A stretch of 64,000 bases of DNA from Papiliotrema nemorosa (GCA_032158125.1 JASKOT010000022.1:186001-250000); one strand, 5' to 3'; shown: positions 1 through 11,411, numbered from the stretch's first letter. Notes: generated by a model from the letters alone, not told the origin. A program made the numbers and translations.

Positions 1-345
1 GTGAGCCATCATGTCCAGCATTCTGGTACGTGTGATGATTATCAATCCGGCGTTCAGCCCCTCGATGATGCGACATGGTCCGTTGCTTGTTGATGATGAA
101 CAAGCAAGTTTGCAGAGATGAGCTAAGCCGGTTGGTCAGAGACACCCAGCATTGATTCGGTGAGGTATGGTGCAGGGATCTCTAGCCACAGCTATATAAA
201 GTGACTCGTCTACGACGATGAACAGACATCACTCAGCTACTACATAAACCTGCAGCTCCCCTTCTTATAGCTCAAGACCACAACACCACCGTTGCACCAT
301 CACACCTTCCACTTCGCTTGTCCCTACGCACTCAACTTGCACACA
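1..345 (+). promoter_or_regulatory. Upstream region of the short-chain dehydrogenase gene
   Basis: This stretch holds no gene. It contains a TATA-like element (TATATAAA) at 193-200, about 145 bp before the start codon, followed by a pyrimidine-rich leader with several short CA/CT runs. The spacing fits a TATA-containing fungal promoter for the gene starting at 346. The left part is cut by the window edge, so an upstream gene cannot be excluded. Confidence 0.5.
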
Positions 346-1171
346 ATGTCTCCCAAGAACGTCCTAATCACCGGAACGAACCGAGGGTGAGCTACAGGTC
401 GTTGACCCATCGTATGATCTCTCTGACCTTGCAGTATCGGCCTGGAAATCGCCAGGCAGTTCCTCCAGCGCGGATACACCGTCATTGCAGGCGTCCGAAC
501 CCCTGAGAAGCAACCCACACTCGAGGCGGTTGGCGATGCCAGGTTCCACGTCGTTCAGCTGGACATCGGAAACCCATCCTCAGTCAAGGCCGCCGTAGAG
601 AGGGTCAAGAACGAACTCGGAATCAAGATTCTGGACATTGTAAGGCGACTCCCGATCGCCGAGCTGACCATAGGTTGTCAATAACGCCGCAATTGGTGTC
701 ACTCGAGAAAATGCCTTCATGGTCAGAGATGCCAAGTCGTCCGAGTACGTCGACCAATTCAATGTCAACACCATTGGTACCCTCGAGCTCTTCGTCAATG
801 TCTACCCCCTACTCCCGAAAGACGGCACTGGTAGATTCGTCGCGCTTTCTACCCTCGCTGCCGTACAGTCGATGGAGCACTGGCCACTCGGCGGCGCGTA
901 CACTACGAGCAAGAATGCGGTCAACTACATCGTCCGACAGATCCACTCCGAGGAAAAGGGAGTCTCCGACCTGATTACCTTTACCATTAGCCCTGGTTGG
1001 GTCGATACAGACATGGGACACGCCGGAGCCGACGCTTTTGGTGTCAAAGAGGGACCACCAGAGAAAGTCTCCGAGACGGTTCCTCAGCTTGTCAGTGTTA
1101 TCGAGAACGCCACACGGGAAAAGGAAGGCGGAAGGATGGTCAACTATGACGGTTCTCCCTTCGACTGGTAG
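346..1171 (+). CDS. Short-chain dehydrogenase/reductase (SDR), three exons
   Basis: This is a NAD(P)-dependent oxidoreductase of the classical SDR family, related to the small C-factor/sniffer-type members; the substrate is unknown. Exons are 346-386, 435-639 and 674-1171, which join in frame to about 247 residues, the usual SDR length. The nucleotide-binding TGxxxGIG motif is at residues 10-17 and is interrupted by the first intron. The NNAA motif opens exon 3. The catalytic Ser lies in the ALST segment and the YTTSK pair (Tyr and Lys four apart) follows. There is no signal peptide or membrane segment, so it is probably cytosolic. The PGW.DTDMG segment after the active site is typical of this subgroup. 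The start is the first ATG of the transcript region and puts the Rossmann motif at the N-terminus. Confidence 0.9.
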
Positions 1172-1559
1172 TGTACACCGCCGAGATTGCGAGCAGAATA
1201 AAAAATTGTAGCCTTTATACATGCATGTCTCTGCCCCTGATTGAAAGCTAGTACTACTGGTGTCTGACTGCCAGACTGCGGGAATGAATCGTAGAGACCC
1301 CTCTAATGCAGCTGCTTCAGGATTCCGGTTCTGATCCTCATGCGTTGGCTACCTGTCCATCCTGTCGACGTCATAAGGCGTAAGACTCAAGGTGCTGAAA
1401 TCACTCTTTGACCTGCCTATCCGCATGGGGATGAGAGTCTGAGACTGTACGGCTATGTGAGGTATCAGGGAACACGTTGCATTATAGGGCGGCTACTTCT
1501 TCAACATTTCTTCTTTCTAGCCACAGCTTTTTTCTACATCTGATCATCTACGTCCTGCT
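1172..1559. other. Convergent 3' intergenic region
   Basis: This gap lies between the stop codons of two convergent genes. Apart from A/T-rich stretches that could serve as 3' processing signals (AATAAAAAA near 1197) I see nothing in it. Confidence 0.5.
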
Positions 1560-3047
1560 TCAGATACTCCAAGGTTTCAGGGCGACGGCGAGGCCCTCAA
1601 TGCTGGTGGTCAGGTTGCCACCTACCGCTTTATAGGCTGAACCGAGATCGAAGGTCTGAATGGGTGCGCTGGGGGTACTATCGGAGCCCTGGGACAACGA
1701 GAAGACTCGGATGACTTGATCTGAGGCGCTGAGGGAGTACAAGTAATCTTGGGAGTCGGAGAAGTGAGCCACTTGAACGTCGACGAGCTTGCTGGGACCC
1801 GAAGAGTCCGTAGCGTTGTACCTGCCAGTGACCGCGGCCTCCAGAGAGGTCGAGTTGATCGACAACCAAGTCAGTCGACCCTCCTCAATGTCGGCAACGA
1901 CTGCATTTTAGCTGACATACTGCATCCAGGGACCCACCGTATCTGTCAACGACGGGAGAGTAAGCGCTCCAGCATGCAGCCTCTGTCACAGTCAGCTCGC
2001 GTGATCGACGGCGCACGGCAGTGATCACTCACTTTGTTCAAATTTCAAGGACGAATTGAACGTCGGGGTTCCGTCTGCATCCACGCGGATGATATCGATG
2101 CCGACAATTGGGTCGGTGAGCATAATAGCGGCGGAATCGGCCACGGGCTGCGAATCCTCAGCGTGTGTCTCAAAAGCTATGCAGAGCCGCTCACAGTCAT
2201 CGAGAAGGGAAGTCCTCCTGGCCCAGAGCCCGCGCTAAATGTCGATTGATGCGTGATGTTGTTCTTCGTCACTTCAAATACGTCTAGCACTCCAGCTGGT
2301 GCCAGCGATGCATTCGCGGCACCCTTGACGGAAAGGTACAGCTGCTGGCCGTTCGAGCTGAAGAGGACATCCGAGGGTGTCTTGGGTGGACCGACCCGGC
2401 CGTCAGCTGACGGTGACTAAAGCAGGGAGAGATCACGGTCTACGCACTGGAAGGTTCGTCTGGCCCAATTTCAGCCCGAAGTTGAAATCCATGAGTTGTG
2501 GCTGGCTTCCAGTGAGGTCCTCATTCAGTCAGCCAGCTAGTCATCCCTTGGGGGAGAGGATACACTCACAATGACTCGGAGCGAGCCATCACCTCCAGAG
2601 TTTGCGACTGCCAATTTGGACCCATCCGGCGAAACGCTCAGCGTTGTCGGATACTCGCCTCCAGATCCGACGTTTTGTCCCACTTTTTGCAAGCTCCAGG
2701 GCCTACGCGTCAGCACTCGAAGTACGAACTAGATGTTCTGCTCACTCGGTGGATTCGAACGAGAAGATAGAAACATCGTTACTTGCTGGGTTGACGGCGA
2801 AGAGATAATTGTCCTTGACGACGAGTCCGTTGGCTGATTGAAGGGGATCGGGACCTCGCTCACCGGTACCTTTACCGCCTGTTGGCACGGCATTGACGAA
2901 TTGGACAGTGCCGTTTCGAAACAGGGCAGAAACGAGGATTTGTTGATCGTCAGTCTGGGAGAGGGTGTACAGAGCTCCTCGGTATTCCGTACCCCAGGCA
3001 AGAGCGGGGAGGGCGAGCAGAGCGGAAAGAGCCAGTCTAGTGAGCAT
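1560..3047 (-). CDS. Secreted lactonase-like seven-bladed beta-propeller protein
   Basis: The protein begins with a clear signal peptide (a hydrophobic Leu/Ala run ending at about residue 18 with Ala-Trp-Gly) and continues as a beta-propeller of the 3-carboxymuconate cyclase/6-phosphogluconolactonase-like family. Visible family traits are the N-terminal segment with LYTLSQTDD, an ANGL segment and, in the second exon, a YPTTLSVSPDGSKLAVAN blade strand. Several introns interrupt the minus-strand gene; one joins Glu codon halves around 2706-2745. The C-terminal exon is 1560-1865. Bacterial and fungal relatives hydrolyse lactones or have no known activity, so the substrate is not predictable. Secretion is inferred from the leader. 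A TATA box lies about 82 bp upstream of the start. Confidence 0.8.
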
Positions 3048-3127
3048 GGTGGATTCTGTAGGCTGATTGCGACTGTATGAAGAGGTGGGTAGCCAGTGCT
3101 GTCGTCAGAAGCAGCCGTTGTCTACCG

Positions 3128-3136
3128 TTATATATA
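3128..3136 (-). promoter_or_regulatory. TATA box of the lactonase-like gene
   Basis: On the minus strand the sequence TATATATAA lies about 82 bp before the start codon at 3047, a normal distance for a fungal TATA element. No other strong candidate is nearer. Confidence 0.55.
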
Positions 3137-3490
3137 CATGCGTTCCGGACTCGGCGAGAGGAAGAACGCCACGAATCCCTAGTGCAGACAAGTTCGGTGA
3201 ACCGGAGATGCTGAATCATCGCTTTGTGATTGATAATCTCGTCTCGCGACTCTCATTCGCCATGTCTATTTTAGGGATGCCGATGCTAGGATACATGGTC
3301 ATGCTATAGCTACCACGGCTCGAAAGCTGTTCCATAGGTGCTGCTTGCGCAATTGCGATACGTCCAATATAGGGACAATTCTTCAGTCACCTAGATCCGA
3401 CTCCTCCGATCACGCCACCAAGACATCACCCCCTGGCGCGAGATGGCTTTGATCCCGTAGCGTTGCGACGCAAGCCGAGTGAGCGTAATT

Positions 3491-3530
3491 CAACGAACGA
3501 TCTCATGTAGCAACGAACGATCTCATGTAG
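3491..3530. repeat. Perfect 20-bp tandem duplication
   Basis: Two identical 20-bp copies (each CAACGAACGATCTCATGTAG) follow one another directly at 3491-3510 and 3511-3530. They are flanked on both sides by GAGCG. They lie in the 705-bp gap 3048-3752, which otherwise holds only the lactonase promoter at its left end and no gene that I can recognise. Confidence 0.9.
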
Positions 3531-3752
3531 GAGCGGGACAACTGATAAGATTCCTCTGATCTTGGACTGGGTGCCTATCTTTTCGGAGAAAAGGGGGCCA
3601 TGGTCGCGGATCGATTCTAAGGTATCTCAGGGGTTGCATGCGTCTAGACTCATATATAAGATGCATCTTGATGGCTCAATTCAGCATTATCGGGATTTAT
3701 GCTGTGTCGAGGCATCGGGACTTCTCGCTGGCCGAGCTGCTTGGCGTACATT

Positions 3753-5318
3753 CTAAGCCGTATAAGCTGATTCACCGCCCGTCGACCAAACGATACGGTC
3801 GGAGCCACCGCTGGAAGTGCTATACGTGCTACCTCCACCGATCGACCCTAACGACCCATAATGTTGTCTCTCTCCTCTCTGAGTCGCGAGGTACCCCAAA
3901 TCAGCAGCCGGGCTGGTCCCAAAGAAAAGAGGGCTCATCGAACGACAGGAAGAGCCAGTCTGAGCGGGTCCAATGAGATTTCGAGCGACAACAATAGACG
4001 AGGCGGATGAAGTTGGGTCGGGGTTGGTGGTATATGAAGGGTTCGGATAGGTATACGCCATTCGACCCGTGTTGAACGACGGCACGGGAGATCCCATATC
4101 CACATCAGTGGGTACGTCAAGGTTGCTCGTCCCTCGTGGTGCTTGGTCTGGGTCGAATGGGTTGATAGCTTGATTCGGCCCGCGAGTCTCGCCAGAACAA
4201 GTGAAGGGATCCACTGGGTAATCGTATCTTCGAGCTCCGATGGCGGCATAACCACCTTCTACACCTCGAGTACTGCCTTTTTCGGGAAAAGGCGGCTCAA
4301 AGGGATTCGGATTTGTACTGGCGATATGACGGTTTGTAGTGATGGTCTCAAAGTTTGGCTCGTACGTCGTATCACCGGGTGAGAACCGAGAATGAGGATC
4401 GACATCCATGAAACTCCCAATGGACAGTCGGAGTCGACGTTTTCTGTTCCAGCCAAAGATACGCACGAGGATGATACCGATCGAGATCAATACGAATAGA
4501 CCTATCATTAGCGATCGCTCATCCTAGAAGGGGATCGGGCTCACCGCCCAGAATGATAACTGTGATTCCGAGTGGGAACAGTTTATGTCCCGGAACAAAG
4601 ATATTTTCAGGCGCAGGGGAAGAATTTGACGCAGCCGCTCGGTTGTTGGTAGCTGTGCTCATGGTTACCAGAGATGTATCCATCTGCATCATTTGACCCA
4701 TGGATCGTGAAGTAGGCTGAGCCGTATCGGTAAAGGTGGTGATTTGGTTGACATTTCCGTTATCCGGGGGAGACGTCGCAACAGCTCCAGTGGGTGCACT
4801 TAGTGTCAGCGTCGTAGCTGATGGTGCTTGGATGCTTACTTATTCACGATCAAAGTGCTGCCAGAGCTTGTCGATGAGTTTGTGGGCAACGCTACGGAAG
4901 ATGAATTTGCGAAAGTAGGTGCTTGCTTGACGACGGAAAGAGTGTCGCTGGCTGAAGCAGTGCTGCTAGAAGTGATGTTATTCCTTTGCGATGCCGAGGC
5001 AGGAGAGGACTCCGAGGAAGACGATGCGTCTACATCGACGATACCGGTCTGGGTGGAAAGCCGAGTAATGGTTCGAACCGCTCCATCACCATCACCAGCG
5101 AAATTAGCTGTTCGAGTCACTGTTCTTGTCTCTGCTCGAGTCTGATCATCCTGATCCCCAAGCCCATTCGTACCCGTTGAGTCCGATGTCGACATCAAGT
5201 CAACGTTTACTGGGGACCTTTGCGCCTGCGCCGAGGTGGGGAAGACTTGATGGTCCACGTCGTCGTTGTCATCGGTCCGGCCGGAAAGAAGCTCTACCAA
5301 GGAGTCTATCGAAGACAT
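3753..5318 (-). CDS. Ser/Thr-rich single-pass membrane protein, function unknown
   Basis: At least three exons (5318 to about 4841, about 4799 to 4545, and 4501 to 3753) join in frame into a protein of roughly 490 residues. The first half is rich in Ser, Thr and Asn with several N-glycosylation sequons, as in a glycosylated ectodomain. One long hydrophobic segment (LFPLGITVIILGGLFVLIS and on to IILV) follows and is itself split by the 43-nt intron 4502-4544. It is closed by the basic NRKRR stop-transfer signal. The cytosolic tail of about 230 residues is rich in Pro, Asn and Ser. This layout resembles fungal cell-wall sensors and Skg6-like proteins, but I see no diagnostic cysteine domain. 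No signal peptide is present at the chosen ATG, so a missed upstream leader exon is possible. Confidence 0.65.
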
Positions 5319-5859
5319 TTTGAGAGCGCCAGCGCAGGTAAGACCAGCTCAGAGATGGATCAGAAGGTCATAGAGCAAGTTCAAACATGGGAGTGAGCGA
5401 TGGCGAGCACTGAGTGAAGCATGACTCCCCTGGGCGGTAATGCATGACGATCTGGGAGTATAGCTGCATAGTCAGCCACGGTGTTGGTGTCAACCGATTG
5501 TCGTTCGTATCCTTGACACGATCTGAACCGGCGCAACTGTCTCCCAGTCGTCGGGTTGTCGAGCAACCGATATGTCGGACTTCCCCGCACAATCTCGCCC
5601 GCGATGATCGTCAAACCCATGGCTGGACTTATGCCATTGAGGAAGTCCACCTCTGCTGGGCAGCTAGGTGCATGAATAGTACTCCTTCTAGGTTGGAAGG
5701 ATTGTCGGGGCGGAACCAAGCTGTATGCTACAATGCTGCATCTCTACATCACTGGTTGACCCCTCTCTCAGATGTCCCTCCCCTCAACGGGACCTAGGCG
5801 ATGATTAGCCAAGTATGACCACATTAGAACGCCATGATTTCTCCAGAATTCTTCAGGCC
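5319..5859. other. Region between two minus-strand genes
   Basis: This stretch is upstream of the membrane-protein gene and downstream of the HAD gene. Open frames here are short and mutually overlapping, and none resembles a known protein. It could hold the promoter and possibly a leader exon of the gene ending at 3753. Confidence 0.4.
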
Positions 5860-6606
5860 TCAGTCTCGCTCGATGACCCGCATACACTCTGCAAACTCGC
5901 TCCAGTGGTGCATGATGACCTTGGCTCCGCATTCCTCCTTCAACACCTTGACGGCATGAGCGACCTCTTCCTCCCCTTCATCATGGTACGGTCCGACATA
6001 TCCGATCAAGGGTATACCAGCCTTCATCGCTGCTGTTGCTCCGGATTTGCTATCTTCTATCGCGACGCACTCTCCGGGGGTTACACCCAGGGTACTACAG
6101 GCGTGAAGGTAAACGGCAGGATCGGGTTTAGATGTAGGCGGGACCATCGATGCGGCTGAAAATACCTTTTCGGATGGGAAGAACGCATCTTGACCGGTCT
6201 TCTTGATCGATGCCAAGACTCGCGGTAGCGCACTCGACGAAACAACTGCCAGGTCGTATTTCCCTTCAGCGCGTAATTGCTCCAACACCTCCATGGATCC
6301 ATCACATGGTACAGCGCCAGCCTCAATTTTCGATTGTGTCAAAGCCAACTCCCTCTTCACCCATCCATCAACATCTTCCGGTGAGACGGTAAAGTCATGC
6401 TTCTCCTCCAGGGCAGCGATGAGTGCGCGAAAGTTCTTGCCTACAAACTCGCGTTGTAATTCTGGCGGAGTGTATCGATGAGTCACATGTGGTGCATACT
6501 GGTCGAGAATGAGATTGGAAAGCTCTGAGCAAGCTGCGAAGGCCAGTGGTTCGGAAAGAACGAGCGTATTGTCGCAGTCGAACAGTATCGTCTTGATCCG
6601 AGTCAT
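5860..6606 (-). CDS. HAD-superfamily hydrolase (subfamily IA phosphatase-like)
   Basis: This is a single-exon gene of 248 residues. Motif I is FDCDNT near the N-terminus, with the nucleophile Asp and the Asp+2 acid/base. Motif II is VVSSSAL, with Ser at the end of a strand. The conserved Lys is in TSKPDP, and motif IV is IEDSKSG with its acidic pair. A helical cap domain lies between motifs I and II, as in beta-phosphoglucomutase, 2-deoxyglucose-6-phosphatase and glycerol-phosphatase relatives. It probably removes phosphate from a small cytosolic metabolite; the exact substrate cannot be read from the sequence. The ATG at 6604-6606 is chosen because it directly precedes the first beta strand carrying motif I. 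Confidence 0.88.
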   Translation of the reverse strand: MTRIKTILFDCDNTLVLSEPLAFAACSELSNLILDQYAPHVTHRYTPPELQREFVGKNFRALIAALEEKHDFTVSPEDVDGWVKRELALTQSKIEAGAVPCDGSMEVLEQLRAEGKYDLAVVSSSALPRVLASIKKTGQDAFFPSEKVFSAASMVPPTSKPDPAVYLHACSTLGVTPGECVAIEDSKSGATAAMKAGIPLIGYVGPYHDEGEEEVAHAVKVLKEECGAKVIMHHWSEFAECMRVIERD

Positions 6607-7395
6607 GGTGAATGGCAAGTAATCTTATCAGTCAACCAACACAGATCGTCATGATCGTCGTCATCTTGGCGTGGTGACCAGTGCCACACCCACTCGTCCC
6701 GCCAAAACGCCGAGATTTGCCACCCACCCCACCCCCCCCTCGCTGGGACGCGCCTGACAAATTTCCAGCGACCGCATCCTCTCTCTTCTTCTTCATGGGT
6801 CCGGCTCTCGTTCACTTTCGAACCCCTTCAGACCGACGTCTCTGGCGAAGGTCAGAGGGTGGGTCGTCAGTGGGCGAGACATCTCGACTGATTGGAAGCG
6901 TCCCACGGAAACCGTATGATCGATTGACGTATATTTCCTGTCGACGGACCAAACTTGGCGGTTATATCTAGATAGACCTCTCCGACCTGAACTCCCCGGG
7001 AGCAATCCTGGGTCGACGTACGGGTGTTTGAAGGAGGGGAATCCGTTATTTCATATCCTTGCTTTGAGGCGATTCGCCAAGGAAGATTTGGGAGAAACCA
7101 ACGGAATGACATCTCTTTTTTGGGAGTACGATAGATTGTGCATGTATCGTTGGACATTTGCGGATAGGATCTGTTCTGCATTGCGGTTCCTCTGAACAGC
7201 GCTCGCCAATCCTTGCAATCATACCAGAGGCCGCTGCGTCCGCTCGACACGAGACGAGTGGGATGGTTGAAATTTCCGAAATGAAGTAACCTCCACTTTG
7301 GAGTCCACCTCAACTCAGCCAACTCGACCTTGACCTTGACATTGACATTGACATTGATACAGATGATATAGCACAAAGCTCAAGCATACGGGCCA
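6607..7395. promoter_or_regulatory. Divergent promoter region between HAD and LYR genes
   Basis: About 790 bp separate two divergent genes. A minus-strand open frame across 6867-7376 has no recognisable protein features and includes a simple repeat, so I do not accept it as a gene. A hexamer repeat lies at 7330-7359. A C-run at about 6731-6738 lies on the HAD side. Confidence 0.5.
7330..7359. repeat. Hexamer tandem repeat TTGACA x5
   Basis: Five consecutive hexamers of the pattern TTGAC(A/C), the last one TTGATA, end about 37 bp before the start codon at 7396. The array therefore lies in the 5' leader or core promoter of the LYR-motif gene. Confidence 0.85.
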
Positions 7396-8510
7396 ATGTC
7401 AAGCCCACCCATACGACATGTCCGATCATACACCACCACCTGCGTCGCCTGCGCATCGGGCAAAGCTCCCAAGGCAAATACCGTCAGAGTTCAGACTGCC
7501 TATAAACCCGTTTTCCCGGATTATATAGAGAACGCACCTAGTTTCAGGCATGGTAGACCCCCTCCCATCCTACCGTTCTTCAAGGAGAAGTCTCATACCG
7601 TGTACGTGCGCTGAGCTATAATATGCGAGAGTTGACAGACAGACCGACGAAATGGAGCTTGTATCGACCGTTAATCAGGGCGACGTACGGTGGAACTGTA
7701 TCCTCCAGGTCTGCGCTGCGAAAGCCACCACTGGATAGGAGCGAGGCGTCTTCTAACATTACTCCAGAGTCAATTTCACTGCTCAACTATCCTAACCTAC
7801 GCCGTCGTCTCCGCCTCAATTGGAAGAAACAGCGAGCGCAAACCTCCATGCTTCGGACTCGAAACTACCTCACCACCCAGTACGCCCTGCTCTCCATACT
7901 ACTCTCGCCCTCTACGACCGATCTTCAATCACTCTCTGTCATCGAGGCTCGATTGGCTCGCATCTACGCTCGACAGGACGAACTCGCCCTGCGACGAGCC
8001 AACAGGCCCAAACTCCGCTCTAGACTCACAGGCGGTCTCATCTACCCATCACATTTCGCCCCTCCGTTACCTAGGATGAAACCTCAACCGACTCATTGGT
8101 CAGGTATGATCCGGTCCCGTATCCGAGCGCGACATAAACGTATGGAGACTATGAGAGAGCAAGAAGAATGGATAGGCGATATGGTCCATGAAGAGCGGTT
8201 CTTGCGCAATTTGGCAGTCCCCAGCCCCGAACCGTGGGACGAGAGTGGGGTGATGGGATGGAAGAGGATGTTGAGAGAGGAAATGACGAGGTATCACAAG
8301 CTCTTTGAGAAGGATACCAAGAGGTCTGAAGGGAAGTTTACGGTCGAGGACATGGAGAGGATTCTCAAGGCGAAAAAGGTTCACAGGAGAAAGTATCAGT
8401 CGTTCAGGCGGGAGAAGAATGAAGCACGCAGGGATAAAGAGACGAAACGAGCGATGAAACTCCAAATAGACGCATCACAGAAAAGGAGGATAAAGATTGA
8501 TAAAGACTAG
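7396..8510 (+). CDS. LYR-motif protein, Cup1-like, probably mitochondrial
   Basis: Two exons (7396-7601 and 7643-8510, intron 7602-7642) join in frame to 357 residues. The second exon starts just before a KWSLYRPLIRAT segment, which carries the Leu-Tyr-Arg motif of the complex 1 LYR family. The size and the long basic, helical C-terminal half (many Arg/Lys/Glu) fit the fungal Cup1-like subgroup better than the short LYRM assembly factors. The N-terminus (MSSPPIRHVRSYTTT) is basic and hydroxylated, consistent with a mitochondrial presequence. LYR proteins usually act with acyl carrier protein in respiratory complex or Fe-S assembly; that role is family knowledge and is not shown here. No clear Cys or metal motif is visible. 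Confidence 0.6.
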
Positions 8511-8668
8511 GATGACAAGAGGAGTGTATCGGAATATCTTTGTTGTACGCATGGATCGTCAAGTCATCGCACATGTATATCGTCTCCGCTCATAAGTATA
8601 CGTACAGCAAGTATATCAAAACAGTTACGTGTCAGTCGAATGTATTTGTCGGCAACGATGAGTCCATC

Positions 8669-9878
8669 TCATGCTGCTTCTTCCACTGCATCTTCGTCTT
8701 CCTCGTCCGAGTCGTAGTTGCCCAGACCGAGACCAAGCGTCGGCGCAGGGGCCATTGTCGTTGGAGTCTTCGTCTCCACGGCGTGATATATAGGAGGTGT
8801 GTGTACGAGAGGACTTGCACCTTGTCCCACAGCATTGTTCGTTGATGCGTCTGGAAGCGTTGTTTGGTCTTTGAACTTTTTCGGCGAGTCAGAGATCGGA
8901 GCAGCAGGTTGCAATAGGGGCAGAACGACAACCTCGCCCCGTCTCTGCTTGTCGTCCCATTCGGCTTTGGCATACACCCGAATTGTGGGGAATTCGACGA
9001 AGGATGTACCTCTCAAGGCGTCGATGACAGGGACATCAGGCGATAAAGGCGGGAAGAACCGTTGACCACCCGGTATACTCGATAGTTCCATATGTTGTGG
9101 ATTGTGATACGGCAGGGCGAATATCAGACCCGCTCGTTCTCGCATGTTGACAGGGAGGAGTGAATGCAAGGTAGCGGGTTCACCTGACTGAGGAGGAAAA
9201 GCGAGTCTTGGATGATTGACCATCGCAGACCCGTTTGCCGGTTTGAGAGAGTCCATAAGTTGAAGTTGTACCGTGAGGCGTAAAGTCTTGTGTCTGATCG
9301 TGAGCTCGTGGTCTCTCAGTAGAAGTGAGATCTCACTGAAGATTATACCCCGACTGGTTCTTCTTCCGCCTGTCCATCCCATCAGGCATAAATTCAACTT
9401 GAACCCCTCTCTTCTCCAATTCTTGCTCCAAAGTGCCTAATGCACCCCCAGCCGGACCTCTCTTCCTCTTCCTGTTGTTCCACTTGTTCTTCTCAGCGGA
9501 AGCCTGGGCCAAAGCGGAAGGAGGTAATGCCTCGCCCCATTGAGCAATCTTCCTTCGTGATTCCTCTAACCATTTATAATCGTCCGACCAAACTCCCTCA
9601 TCGACCTCTTTGAGAGATACAAAAGCCGTCGGATCGCGTTTACCCTCGCATTGGAATTGACTTTTGTGGAGTTTGGAACATGGTAAAGAACAGGTCTTGC
9701 GGGAACAACCGGGACATGTGTATTTGGGAGGAAGGGAACAGATGGCACATGATGAGGAGGACGATGGACCGGCGGAAGAAGAAGCAAGGAGGTCGAGGTC
9801 TGCTTCGAGAGCCGAGGAGATTGTAGGTTCAGGAGGCGCGGGCAGAAAGGCGGGTCGTTGGGGCAGCGTGTGGGCCAT
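8669..9878 (-). CDS. BCD1: Box C/D snoRNA protein 1, zf-HIT family
   Basis: The protein has an N-terminal HIT-type zinc finger: CAIC...CPGC...CSLPCSKLHK...C, with the cross-brace Cys/His pattern. It is followed by a Lys/Arg-rich linker and the hallmark segment MPDGMDRRKKNQS, which matches the BCD1 family consensus directly after the finger. Exons are 9878-9348 and 9313-8669. The 34-nt intron 9314-9347 is needed to reach the conserved KTLRLTVQLQL strand. The C-terminus ends in an acidic DSDEEDED run. BCD1 is a nuclear factor needed for box C/D snoRNP assembly and thus rRNA modification. The family assignment is strong; the exact splice site is a hand call. Confidence 0.85.
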
Positions 9879-10068
9879 GATGTTATGGTGGACGAAGCAA
9901 CAACAAAAATCACCAACTTCCACTTGGACGGCCGATGTGGAGGTGGTCCACATCCATACAATCTTACACAAGCGATCCCAGGCATTGAGTCAATTTCACT
10001 ACACACGGTGCACAATGATCTGTCCAGCCTAAGGCAAAGAGATAGAGGTACAGTTTCCTCGATGGGTC

Positions 10069-10926
10069 CTATATATCCCAGTTTCCTCCTTGGTAATACC
10101 CCTGCCTCAACAATTTGATGTCTACAGCTATCGGCTTCTCGCCCGCCTCGGCGTACATGTCGACAGGTATATGTCCGATATAATGGGTGCTTGGAGGTCA
10201 GAAACGCCATACCGACATTCAGTCATAAAATACTCACTCGCCAAATCCTCCAACGTAGTAAATGTCTTGAGGTTCAAACTTTGCCCAGAAAGACTCGTGA
10301 GGCTCCGTCTGTTTCTTCGTGGGAGTCCACCATGCATCCGGATGGAAATATCGATAACAAGCTCGGAGACGTTCTCTCTCGCCGTACGGAATATCATCGT
10401 AATCCATCACGGTGATGTTCTGAAATGAGCTGGGTCCGAGTCACTCATCATGTAGCTCACCCCGATGAAAGATACCCTGGCACGGGACATGGCCGACTCA
10501 GCGTGATCATTGGGCATCGAGACGGTATATGTGGCTTTGTGCGATGGGTCAGAGAGGATGTTACGGGTCGACAAGCTGATGGGCATCAGGGAGAAGGTGA
10601 GTGCCGGGGAGCGGAAGCAAAGCGCATGGTACTGAATGTGAGTTTTGCTATTGAGACAAAGTGCTGACTCACCTCCATGATAGCGAATGGGTGGCCTGCG
10701 TTTGGGCTATCGGCAGGGAAGACACTCGACATAGTGCCTATGTGTGAGTTCCGAACGAGCCTCTTCGCATTCACAGCTTGAGCGTCAACAACTTTCCTGC
10801 ACGATAAGTCTATGATGTCAAACGCTTACCAGCCTCTTCCAGTGTCTCTCGAGTCACAGGTGCGGGTGAGGCCCATGTTGAGGCGATGGCAGCGGCGGCA
10901 ATGAACAGGCAGATGATAGAGAGCAT
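10069..10926 (-). CDS. CREG-like secreted protein (PNPOx-like fold)
   Basis: Exon 1 encodes a signal peptide (MLSIICLFIAAAAIAST, then Trp-Ala-Ser). Later exons give the hallmarks of cellular repressor of E1A-stimulated genes (CREG) proteins: AKRLVRNSHIGTMSSV, GHPFAIMEY, ARVSFIG, and near the end YYVGGFGDTHYIGHIPVDMY. Five exons are needed. The first intron (53 nt on my reading) uses the acceptor after GACGCTCAAG to keep frame. The domain is a split-barrel related to pyridoxamine-phosphate oxidases but lacking enzyme activity in known members. Fungal relatives are secreted or vacuolar glycoproteins of unclear role. The stop TAG is at 10069-10071. Confidence 0.82.
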
Positions 10927-11411
10927 GATTGGGGCAACCTTCGTGACACTTGGCTGGAAGTCTAGGCGGGTAGTAGTGTGATGTACAGAAGGTTCTGCTA
11001 GATGTCGAACCTCCACTGGACAATCGAGCTGTCCAGCCAGCTACCTTTGCTTGGCCATAAGAGTTGGCGAAGAGTGACTGGTGCAGATCGGCCGATGACA
11101 TGACCGGTTGATAACGAGACCAGCGGGGATCACCGGACACTCTCACCGGAGATGACTGATATCTCCCGTTGAGCCTTGAGCCAGCAGCGGGATCAAATAC
11201 CTACCAGGTGGGTCGCCACACAGCCAAAGCAGGTGGCAATGTAAATCAAAACGCCGCGAAACTCCGATGAATATTCTTGGGTGTGTGGCAAATTTCCCCC
11301 CTCTGCCACGCCCGTTGCCATCTGCTGGTCGTCGCTCGCTCCTCGCTGCTGGTATCCCAAAAGGCTTTCAAGTTCGATATCTTTTGCATCTAGTTCGACT
11401 TATCGCCCATC
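10927..11411. promoter_or_regulatory. Divergent promoter: CREG-like gene and eS24
   Basis: This 485-bp gap separates two divergent genes. On the eS24 side it is followed by a pyrimidine-rich leader just before the ATG, as is usual for ribosomal protein genes. I see no gene here. Confidence 0.5.

Noticed and set aside
6867..7376. Minus-strand open frame of about 170 codons between the HAD and LYR genes
   Set aside because: No protein-like features. Its N-terminus is a by-product of the TTGACA hexamer repeat, and it overlaps two promoters.
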